Of a DNA stretch of 64,000 nt, positions 1 to 6,881 are shown piece after piece. The position numbers and the translations under genes are program-made. Where the stretch lies: the NCBI GenBank assembly GCA_965223025.1, contig CBDCVP010000022.1, forward strand, positions 1-64,000, given 5' to 3'. The stretch is from JABDMH01 sp965223025 (GTDB lineage: Bacteria; Bacteroidota; Bacteroidia; Chitinophagales; Saprospiraceae). Numbering within the stretch: the first letter of the stretch is position 1; every line of letters starts with the position of its first letter. The notes beneath the pieces are model-generated. The model ran no database searches. It saw only the letters and a list, made by a program, of their open reading frames with translations, and was not told the DNA's origin.

Positions 1-1467
1 AAGCTGAGGGTGACCCTTAAAATAGAACTAAAGACCGCAAGCCATAGCATACCGATCCGCCAAAGCCTGGACTTATATCACGGTCGCCAGGTGGACAATC
101 TGATCGAAAGGATGAGCGAAGATCTGGAGCTAAGCACCACCCAAAGCCGCCAGGTGATCAGTGATCTGACCGGCGTATTAGAAGATTATCGCACCGACCG
201 GCTGGAGTTATTAAAACCCCGGGAAAAGCCGGTACATGAATTAACGCAGCAAGAAAAAGCAACAGGACTAAGCTATTTAAAGGACCCCAAGTTATTAGAA
301 AACACAAGAGCGGATCTAAGGGCCAGCGGCATCATTGGTGAGCAGGAAAATGCCCTGATCGGTCATATCATTTACATGAGCCGCAAGCGAGAAAAACCCC
401 TACACGTCATGTACCTGGGCAGTAGCGGATCGGGCAAAACCCATCTGCAGGAGAGCCTGGCCGCTCTCATCCCTCCCGAAGATAAAGAAGAAGCGACCAG
501 CTTGAGCGATCAGGCACTGATGTACGAAGGGAATAAGCTAAAAGGCAAGGTACTGTTTATCGAAGATTTTGATGGGGCCGAAAATGTACAGTATTTAATC
601 AGAGAATTGCAGAGCAAAGGCCGAATCGTAAAGAAAGTAGCCTGGCGTGATGCCAAGGGGCACACCACCACCATCACCATTGTAGCTGAAGGACCGCTGG
701 TGATCTCAAGCTGCACCACCCGCGAGAAAGTCTATGAAGACAATGCCAACCGGTGCATCTTATTGTACATCGATGAGAGTTCGGACCAGGATGCAAGGGT
801 GATGGCCCACCAGAAGAAGAAAAGTGCCGGTAAAATAAAAAGGGACCAGGAGCAAAACATTCAGCGCAAGCATCAGAATATCCAGCGGTTGTTAAGGTCC
901 ATCGAAGTAGTCAATCCCTATGCTGAATTCATTGATCTACCCCAAAGCATATTTAAACCCAAACGCAGCTTACCCCTTCTACTGAGCTTTATTGAGACCA
1001 TTACCTTTTATCACCAATACCAGCGGGAGATCAAAACCCATCCACACACGGGCGTAAAATATATCCAGAGCAATGTGGCGGATCACGAGTGGGCCTTTAA
1101 ATTATTGCGCGATGTATTATTTGCCAAGAGTGATGAGCTGACCAAGGCTACGCGTACCTTTTTAGAACGGCTAAAGAAAAAAGTAAAACCCGGCGAGGTA
1201 TTTTATACCCAACAGATCCGCAAAGCATTTAGAATATCCTCCAGTACCATCCACCGGTACATGCGGGAGTTAAAGACCCATGGATACATTAGCTATAAGG
1301 GTGGCAATCGCAAAAGAGGTTACGAGTACCAAATTGCTGATTATCAGGAATATGAGACGCTAAAGAGTGATATTGATCAAAAGCTGGCTGCCATTCTGGA
1401 GGATATCAAAGCCAGGCAAAACGGAAAATTAAGTATCCCATGTCCCACAAGTATCCCACTGGCTTAG
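1..1467 (+). CDS. Primase/ATPase of the mobile element, C-terminal part (copy 1, cut by window edge)
   Basis: The window opens at codon 398 of this gene, judged from the full copy at 6882-9539, which is identical over the shared part. What remains is a P-loop ATPase domain with Walker A GSSGSGKTH (about residue 137-145 from the internal GTG at base 10), a Walker B-like LFIEDFD, and a C-terminal winged-helix-like segment. The zinc finger and TOPRIM parts lie to the left. The stop codon TAG (1465-1467) sits in the loop and right arm of a 9-bp perfect palindrome. It is followed by the two recombinase genes on the same strand and is probably co-transcribed with them. Confidence 0.85.
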   Translation, partial: KLRVTLKIELKTASHSIPIRQSLDLYHGRQVDNLIERMSEDLELSTTQSRQVISDLTGVLEDYRTDRLELLKPREKPVHELTQQEKATGLSYLKDPKLLENTRADLRASGIIGEQENALIGHIIYMSRKREKPLHVMYLGSSGSGKTHLQESLAALIPPEDKEEATSLSDQALMYEGNKLKGKVLFIEDFDGAENVQYLIRELQSKGRIVKKVAWRDAKGHTTTITIVAEGPLVISSCTTREKVYEDNANRCILLYIDESSDQDARVMAHQKKKSAGKIKRDQEQNIQRKHQNIQRLLRSIEVVNPYAEFIDLPQSIFKPKRSLPLLLSFIETITFYHQYQREIKTHPHTGVKYIQSNVADHEWAFKLLRDVLFAKSDELTKATRTFLERLKKKVKPGEVFYTQQIRKAFRISSSTIHRYMRELKTHGYISYKGGNRKRGYEYQIADYQEYETLKSDIDQKLAAILEDIKARQNGKLSIPCPTSIPLA

Positions 1468-1522
1468 TGGGATAATTAACCCTAAGAGACTCAGCGAGTT
1501 ACCGAAGTATCCCAGTATCCCA
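1433..1522. repeat. GTATCCCA repeats and 9-bp palindrome between primase and recombinase (copy 1)
   Basis: GTATCCCA occurs in direct orientation at 1433-1440, 1451-1458, 1507-1514 and 1515-1522, the last two back to back. An inverted copy, TGGGATA, lies at 1468-1474. The pair TATCCCACT (1452-1460) and AGTGGGATA (1466-1474) forms a perfect 9-bp stem with loop GGCTT. The array overlaps the end of the primase gene and lies just before the recombinase start. It could be an operator, recombinase or primase binding sites, or a stop-proximal hairpin. Confidence 0.7.
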
Positions 1523-1553
1523 CCGAAAAGAGGTATACCCCCCTAAAAAAATT

Positions 1554-2465
1554 ATGAAACAACGACCAATTAAAACGAAAAAATACCGGGAATACCAAGA
1601 GCGGTTTAGTAAATGGCTGGCTACCATCGGGATGGCAAGCTCCGCACAGAAATATATGCCCTTGCACCTAAGAGAGTTGTTTCATTATTGTGAACAAAGA
1701 CAGATTACCCAGGTAGAGCAAATAAGTCCGCAAGTATTACGGGATTATTTTACCTGGCTTTGCATGCGAAAGAATATGCGTAGAGGTGGTGGATTATCTA
1801 AGGGCTATATCAATAAACACCTACAAGCGCTCAAGAAATTTAGCACCTATTTATGGCATACTGAAAAGATCCTATTAAGTGTCACCATCAAAAGGCTGGT
1901 AGAAAACGACAGGCAAAAAATAGAGGTACTCACCGAGGCAGAAATAGCCAGTTTATATGATGCAGCTGGCAACGGATCGATTTTAGAATTACGAGATCAA
2001 GCGATCCTGGATCTGTTTTATTCATGCGGATTAAGAAGAACAGAAGGGCGCATGTTAGACATAGCAGATGTGGACCTAGACTTGCGCAGACTCCATGTGC
2101 GGCACGGAAAGAATTATACGCAGCGTTACGTGCCCTTTACCAAGATGGTGGCACAGCGATTAAGCGCCTACCAGACTACATGTCGACTGGATTTAATTGA
2201 TCGCCAGGATCAGAAGGCCTTTTTGATCAGTATGCGCGGTAATCGCATGGAAGGAATGAGCATTTTATTAAGGGTGAAAAAATTACAGCATCGAAGTAGC
2301 ATGGAAAGCCTTAAAAGTAAATCTATTGGCTTGCATACATTGCGTCATTCCATTGCCACCCATTTGTTACATCGAGGCGTTAAGTTGCAACAAATAGCCC
2401 AGTTCATGGGGCACGCCAGCATCGAGTCTACTCAAATTTACACTCACTTGATCCATGAGCTTTGA
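1554..2465 (+). CDS. Tyrosine recombinase/integrase 1 (copy 1)
   Basis: 303-residue phage-integrase family protein. An N-terminal SAM-like core-binding domain spans about 10-105 and the catalytic domain about 125-300. The full catalytic set is visible: Arg161 in GLRRTE, Lys186 as a candidate beta-hairpin lysine, His261 and Arg264 in HTLRH, His287 in GHAS, and the nucleophile Tyr296 in the IYTHL motif. It should cut and rejoin DNA at the element ends. The start ATG is 86 bases after the primase stop. The end overlaps the next recombinase by 11 bases, so translation is probably coupled. The gene is identical to the one at 9626-10537. Confidence 0.93.
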   Translation: MKQRPIKTKKYREYQERFSKWLATIGMASSAQKYMPLHLRELFHYCEQRQITQVEQISPQVLRDYFTWLCMRKNMRRGGGLSKGYINKHLQALKKFSTYLWHTEKILLSVTIKRLVENDRQKIEVLTEAEIASLYDAAGNGSILELRDQAILDLFYSCGLRRTEGRMLDIADVDLDLRRLHVRHGKNYTQRYVPFTKMVAQRLSAYQTTCRLDLIDRQDQKAFLISMRGNRMEGMSILLRVKKLQHRSSMESLKSKSIGLHTLRHSIATHLLHRGVKLQQIAQFMGHASIESTQIYTHLIHEL

Positions 2466-3312
2466 GTACTATTTAAAGCGCAAAAAACTGGCTCCTTCCA
2501 GTATAGAATCTTACCAGGGACAGGTGCAATCTTTTGTCAGATGGATAGAATCTCAAGGGTTAGAAAAAGAAGACCTGCGCTACCTGGAGATCCTTCAGTA
2601 CATCGATCATTGTAGGGACAAAGGGAATAGTCAAAGGACCATCAAACACCAGATCAGAATCATTAAATACTGGCTGGATTATCATTTTAAATACTTACGA
2701 CCCAATCCCTGCCATGGAATACACATCAAGGATCATGGACGCTTGTTATCATCTCCCTTGTTGAACGAAGTGCAAATTAATGAGCTTTATCGTTCCTATC
2801 CACAAAGCACAATTATGGACATACGTAACAAGGTCATCTTGGGCTTGATGTGTTACCAGGCTTTGCATAGTGGGCAGATTATAAATCTCTTAATGGAGGA
2901 TGTAAAAATGGAATATCAGGCCATTGTTATCAGAAAAACGATCAAGTCGAATGCAAGAAGCCTTCCCATCAGTGATCAGCAAAAACCAGTATTAGCAAAA
3001 TATGTGGAAGGCACCAGAGCTGCCATACTTAAAAAAAACAGCTCTGCACGATTGATCGTAAGGCCAGGGCCAAATCAGCAGCTTAGAAATACTTTGCAGT
3101 ATTTTGTCAAATTGCTCAAAAAGCGATACCCGATATACAAGAATCCTCACCAGCTCAGGGCCAGTGTGATCAGCAACTGGTTAAAGCACTTCAATCTTAG
3201 AGAAGTGCAAAAGATGGTGGGGCATAAATACGTGAGCAGCACCGAAAGATATTTGGTGAGCCATGTGGACGAATTGCAAAAGTCGTTGGACCAAAAGCAT
3301 CCCTGGCAATGA
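2455..3312 (+). CDS. Tyrosine recombinase-like protein 2, incomplete catalytic set (copy 1)
   Basis: 285-residue protein of the same fold as its upstream neighbour, overlapping it by 11 bases. HQLR (232-235), GHKY (His257) and Tyr266 in STERYL keep the second half of the active site. The position of the first catalytic arginine, normally GLRxxE, reads ALHSGQ (about 136-141), so both Arg and Glu are changed. It may be a non-catalytic or weak partner in a heteromeric recombinase, as in other systems with paired recombinases. That role is inference; family membership is clear. Identical to 10527-11384. Confidence 0.9.
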   Translation: MSFEYYLKRKKLAPSSIESYQGQVQSFVRWIESQGLEKEDLRYLEILQYIDHCRDKGNSQRTIKHQIRIIKYWLDYHFKYLRPNPCHGIHIKDHGRLLSSPLLNEVQINELYRSYPQSTIMDIRNKVILGLMCYQALHSGQIINLLMEDVKMEYQAIVIRKTIKSNARSLPISDQQKPVLAKYVEGTRAAILKKNSSARLIVRPGPNQQLRNTLQYFVKLLKKRYPIYKNPHQLRASVISNWLKHFNLREVQKMVGHKYVSSTERYLVSHVDELQKSLDQKHPWQ

Positions 3313-4658
3313 TTTATTTACCTGGATAAAAGTACGGCAAAATGCAAGCAAACTTTAGCCATCCTCATAGTTCCACCTACCCTCAGGTAATAAGGTGTGG
3401 CTCACAGGTACACGCCCAGTTCAGCTGATTGCTATGCAAGGTTACCCGGAGGCACAACTAAAAGCTGTGGCCTTGCATAGCACCACCAGGCTTGCGCTCC
3501 AGTGGGTGCTCGCTGGTTACCATCTTCGCGTGGTGTACCTGATCGCCACCGCAGTTCTCTCTAGTCCCTCAAAACTCTAGAGAGGAGCCCTATCGGGCAA
3601 AATTTATATTTTTTGAGGGTCTAGCCACTGCCTTGAGTTTTATGTGCTCGCCTGCGAGCTCTCTCGGTCACCCCCCGATAGCTATCGGGAGGATGAGTGC
3701 TGCGCACCACGTAGCCTGGCGCCCATGTGGGGCGCTGTTCAGTCTACGGCCTCGTTCGCACTCGCAGAAACGGCGAGCAACCCTGGAAATAAACCTCGTA
3801 GCAAGAATGAACGACTGATTGCAAGTCCGCCAAGTTTACCACAAGCTTCACATTATGAGAAAGGCATGTGGAGCTCTGACGGGCTACATGCCTCAATGTG
3901 AATCTTATGGAAAACTTGCAGCAAGGGATTGCTTTTAATCGGATCAGGTTGCTCCAAATCCTTGACCTGTGTTTTCCACATTTTAATATCCCTGGTGGCT
4001 CCACCATCAAGCCGACCAGGTCATGATGTTAATATGTGGTAAACACCTTTTTAGCAGACGACTGGCCAGAAGTTGGAGCAGGCTGTTTTTTGCTTAGCAG
4101 ACCATCTTACGACGGTTGATTTAGCTTCGAGGCTGGTTGTTTACCTCAGGTGTTTATTTAGCCGGGCGGGCTATGCGCGGGCGCCCCCGAGGTCTAGCCC
4201 TGGGAACCCGAGCTTGCCGAGGGTGGAAGGGCTAGTACTGCGAAGCAGCCCCTGGGCCTCGGGGGCAGGCGCAGCCCGCCAAATCAACTAGCTGCGATGG
4301 GCTCACGCCCCTAGCGTGAGAACAGGAAAGCAGCGAGTGGCGCCGTGATGGCCGCCGCATCATACCGTGATAGGCCCTGCCCTTAACGCATATCGAAGCG
4401 ATCATCTCTTTTTGCCACACACCGAATTCTTTATACCAGGTACGACCCAGGCCTGGCACGCGTATGTGCTGCGGGCTCTCCACGGCGACACACCTTATTA
4501 CTGCGTGAGGTGGCCACAGACTGATGCCATATTGGAGACGAATACCGCCTGATTTGTTGAGCGGTTATTACTGACCTTTTTTCTTCAATTGAAAATCTAG
4601 ATCAGCACAAGATCAATTGAAAAGAAAAGGGTGACTAAATCTGTATCTTAGGTTCTGA
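3313..4658 (+). ncRNA. 1.35-kb hairpin-rich stretch without a credible gene (copy 1)
   Basis: Short open frames here overlap in several phases and resemble no protein I know. Perfect inverted repeats instead run along the whole stretch: 3406-3413 with 3533-3540; 3430-3441 with 3471-3482 (12 bp); 3557-3564 with 3577-3584; 3719-3724 with 3730-3735; 3847-3854 with 3895-3902, enclosing 3862-3869 with 3886-3893; 3908-3915 with 3971-3978; 3991-3996 with 4015-4020; 4165-4172 with 4273-4280, enclosing 4183-4192 with 4257-4266 and 4194-4200 with 4229-4235; 4302-4308 with 4314-4320. Several are nested, as in a multi-branched RNA. A large structured RNA, a single-strand priming or recombination site, or an origin are all possible. 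Strand is assumed from the neighbouring genes. Confidence 0.5.
4575..4630. repeat. 18-bp imperfect inverted repeat just before the RHS tip gene
   Basis: Arms at 4575-4592 and 4613-4630 pair with two mismatches around the core TCAATTGA, with a 20-base spacer. The site lies 29 bases before the RHS start codon and is repeated at 12647-12702. It could be a terminator for the upstream transcript, an operator for the tip gene, or part of an element end. Confidence 0.5.
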
Positions 4659-5927
4659 ATGGGGTGCCGAAAATTACACATACATGCAAAAGTCGAAAGT
4701 CCACTTAGGGTGGCTTATCGAGCTGGTCAGGAGGTTGAAAATAGGAGTCTAAACTACTACCCCTTCGGAATGACCATGACCGGTGACTGGGGCGAAAACA
4801 CCAGTCTGAACAACGAAAAGTACCAGTACAATGGCATCGAATACCTCAACGACCATGGGCTGAATATCAACATGGCCCGGTATAGGATGCTGGATCCTAG
4901 TATCGGGCGGTGGTTGGGGGTAGATCCAGCTGCGGGAGCAACCATGGGGATGAGCCCATTTAACAGCATGGGTAACTCTCCCTTGATGTATTCTGATCCA
5001 GAGGGAGATATTCCACTATTGGCTTTGGCGGTAGCCAGTGCCTTCGTGCAAGGTAGTTTTGCACATGAGGGAGGAGGTAATTTCTTTAGGGGAGCGGCTA
5101 TTGGTTTTGGGTCTACTTTGGCATCAGGAGGTATTGGAGGTCTCTTTGGAAAAGTTGGATCGCTTGGACATGAAATTGGTCGGGCAGGGGCACATGGTTT
5201 GGTTGGTGGTCTTGGTTCTTCTTTGTCAGGCGGTTCCTTCGGAGCAGGCTTTGCCAGCTCGGCCTTGGGCTCTGGTATGGGTTCTGCCCTGCATGGAGCT
5301 AGTCCACTTGTACAACTGGTAGGTAGTGGTCTAGCTGGATTAGGTGGAAGTGTAATCGCTGGTGGAAATCCATGGGTGGGTCTGGGCCAGGGGCTAGCCT
5401 TGGGTGCCCTTAATCATTTGTCACATACGGGTGATCCGATCGTAGATGGTGGGACACTACCTACCGTAACGGTTACAGCACCTAGCAGTGCACCCAAGAT
5501 ATCATATGTGACAGGGGCAGGGGCTATCGTTGGTTCCGCACTTACTGCTACGGGCCACGCAAAATACGGTGGAGGTGTGTGGCGTGGGAATAATGGAAAG
5601 TATTATTCAACTAACTGGGGTGGTAATCAATGGACTGGAGGTAGATCAGTAGCTAAGTTTTCTTCAACCGCTCTGCGTGCTACAGGGACTGCGTTTGGTG
5701 CGGTCAATTATCTTGGAATTGGCGTTCAGTATGCAAATGGTTACATTGGTGGAGGTCGATTTATTGCAGAACTGGGATCAAATACAGCAACGACCTTTGG
5801 AGGTCTTGCCGGGGTTGCATGGGGGATAGGATGGGAAAGTGGACGAGTCCTTACTAGTACGAGAACATACCAAAATTGGAAACAAAATTCATGGTTGCCT
5901 TATAGGCGACGAATTTGGGGGTATTAG
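4659..5927 (+). CDS. RHS-core orphan toxin tip 1 (glycine-rich, hydrophobic)
   Basis: 422 residues. It begins MGCRKL, a start I associate with Bacteroidota RHS orphans, then carries the RHS-associated core (YYPFGM about 33-38, RYRMLDPSIGRWLGVDP about 74-90), ending in DPEGD. Only the last part of a full RHS shell is present, so this is an orphan or displaced tip that would need recombination with a longer RHS gene, or another delivery route. The variable part is glycine-, alanine- and serine-rich with long hydrophobic stretches (about 115-255 and 335-390) and no nuclease or peptidase motif that I can see, which suggests action on membranes. The next gene starts one base after its stop. Confidence 0.75.
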   Translation: MGCRKLHIHAKVESPLRVAYRAGQEVENRSLNYYPFGMTMTGDWGENTSLNNEKYQYNGIEYLNDHGLNINMARYRMLDPSIGRWLGVDPAAGATMGMSPFNSMGNSPLMYSDPEGDIPLLALAVASAFVQGSFAHEGGGNFFRGAAIGFGSTLASGGIGGLFGKVGSLGHEIGRAGAHGLVGGLGSSLSGGSFGAGFASSALGSGMGSALHGASPLVQLVGSGLAGLGGSVIAGGNPWVGLGQGLALGALNHLSHTGDPIVDGGTLPTVTVTAPSSAPKISYVTGAGAIVGSALTATGHAKYGGGVWRGNNGKYYSTNWGGNQWTGGRSVAKFSSTALRATGTAFGAVNYLGIGVQYANGYIGGGRFIAELGSNTATTFGGLAGVAWGIGWESGRVLTSTRTYQNWKQNSWLPYRRRIWGY

Positions 5928-5928
5928 T

Positions 5929-6333
5929 ATGAATGCATTTATCGACAGGCTATTCGTGCGCTTCTATTGGTTCTATGAACGGGTAATCAAGGAAAAAGAT
6001 GCAACCCTAAGATTTTATTTTGCAGCTTTTGCAATTAGCTTTATTCTCTTCTTCTACCTGAATTTCTTATTAGCGATACTGTACTTTTTCACTCAATGGC
6101 CGATGATACGCTTTGAAAGATGGAAGTATACTATAATCACCTTACTATTTGTAGGCGTGTTCGTTTATTCTTTCTTTAAGAAAAGAGAGTACTATATGAA
6201 AGTAGTTGATTCAAAAAAGGACTCAAGATTTGACAAATTGGATGTTCTTGTTATCCTGTACATAGCATGCGGTTTGTTCCTTAGCTTTTACACCTTTCAC
6301 TTCTTGAAAGTATTTATTGGAGGGCAGTTCTAG
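5929..6333 (+). CDS. Candidate immunity protein for tip 1, multi-pass membrane protein
   Basis: The ATG at 5929 follows the tip 1 stop codon by one base. I prefer it to an upstream in-frame start that would overlap the toxin gene by 90 bases. The 134-residue product has about three hydrophobic helices (near residues 25-50, 60-78 and 103-130) with charged loops. No family is recognised. Position right after an RHS tip, small size and membrane character fit an immunity protein against a membrane-acting toxin. The role rests on context only. Confidence 0.65.
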   Translation: MNAFIDRLFVRFYWFYERVIKEKDATLRFYFAAFAISFILFFYLNFLLAILYFFTQWPMIRFERWKYTIITLLFVGVFVYSFFKKREYYMKVVDSKKDSRFDKLDVLVILYIACGLFLSFYTFHFLKVFIGGQF

Positions 6334-6390
6334 TGCTTCCTGGTCACAAGCTTGCAGCACCATTTTTATCTTAAGGTCAGCTGTCTAGTA

Positions 6391-6723
6391 TCATTGATAA
6401 GCCATTCTCGCCTTGGCGTCTCTTAGTAGGCCATCTAGAGCAAAGAGTATACCTTGTCGGTCATGATCCGGAAGGTTAATAATATCTTCAATACGTTGCA
6501 ATAGGTCTTTATCAAAGACTTTAGACTCGGCATTGCCCACGAGGTAATCCAATGATACATTCAATGCAGCTGCAAGTTTGGTAGCTGTTTCAATGGATGG
6601 CTTCATCTCGTCCCTTTCGTATTTACCTACGATATCGCCAGAGATGCCAGCAATCTTCCCAAGATCACTTTGCGACATCTTTTTCTCTTTTCTGATGGCG
6701 GCAACTCGACCTCCAAAAGTCAT
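6391..6723 (-). CDS. XRE-family helix-turn-helix regulator
   Basis: 110 residues. The N-terminal XRE domain includes the helix-turn-helix MSQSDLGKIAGISG (about 16-29) and the typical KYERDEMKPSIETATKLAAAL segment, followed by a short acidic C-terminal tail. It is transcribed away from the primase gene, with 158 bases between the two starts, the usual layout of a repressor controlling a mobile element and itself. No copy follows tip 2, so it is probably the first gene of the element at 6391-12730 rather than part of the toxin cassette. Confidence 0.85.
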   Translation of the reverse strand: MTFGGRVAAIRKEKKMSQSDLGKIAGISGDIVGKYERDEMKPSIETATKLAAALNVSLDYLVGNAESKVFDKDLLQRIEDIINLPDHDRQGILFALDGLLRDAKARMAYQ

Positions 6724-6814
6724 TATCCTTCAGTTTTAATAGGTTAATCAGATTATCACAACAAAAATAGCTGAATTAAAGTGCAGAAACAATTTCTATA
6801 GTTCTTGTTTATGT

Positions 6815-6850
6815 CTGAATAATCCTTTAGTTTTGTGAAGGATCATTCAG
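6815..6850. promoter_or_regulatory. Candidate operator in the XRE/primase divergent promoter region
   Basis: CTGAATAATCCTT (6815-6827) and AAGGATCATTCAG (6838-6850) form a 13-base inverted repeat with one mismatch and a 10-base spacer. It sits 32 bases before the primase ATG, between the two divergent genes, and is a plausible binding site for the XRE protein. It is also able to fold as a hairpin in the primase leader. Confidence 0.5.
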
Positions 6851-6881
6851 AATAAGAATTTTGAGACTTTAACACTTGTAC

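Larger units (their letters stand above)
1..4795. repeat. Copy 1 of the long tandem repeat (right-hand part)
   Basis: This stretch matches 8073-12867 base for base wherever I compared it, an offset of 8072. It covers the end of the primase gene, both tyrosine recombinases, the structured non-coding stretch and the first 137 bases of the RHS gene. The left end lies outside the window. The first mismatch is A at 4796 against G at 12868, inside the RHS core. After that the copies differ by silent changes and then completely. Confidence 0.95.

Noticed and set aside
1433..1522. CRISPR-like repeat array
   Set aside because: Units are only 8 bases, unevenly spaced and partly inverted, with no spacers of even length and no cas genes.
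3395..4552. Several open frames of 60-90 codons in the non-coding stretch (and the same at 11467-12624)
   Set aside because: They overlap on both strands and in different phases, have no domain or start context, and coincide with perfect RNA-like stems. That they recur identically reflects the duplication, not coding constraint.
5839..5928. Longer start for the tip 1 immunity gene
   Set aside because: It would overlap the toxin gene by 90 bases; the ATG at 5929, one base after the toxin stop, is a far better start.
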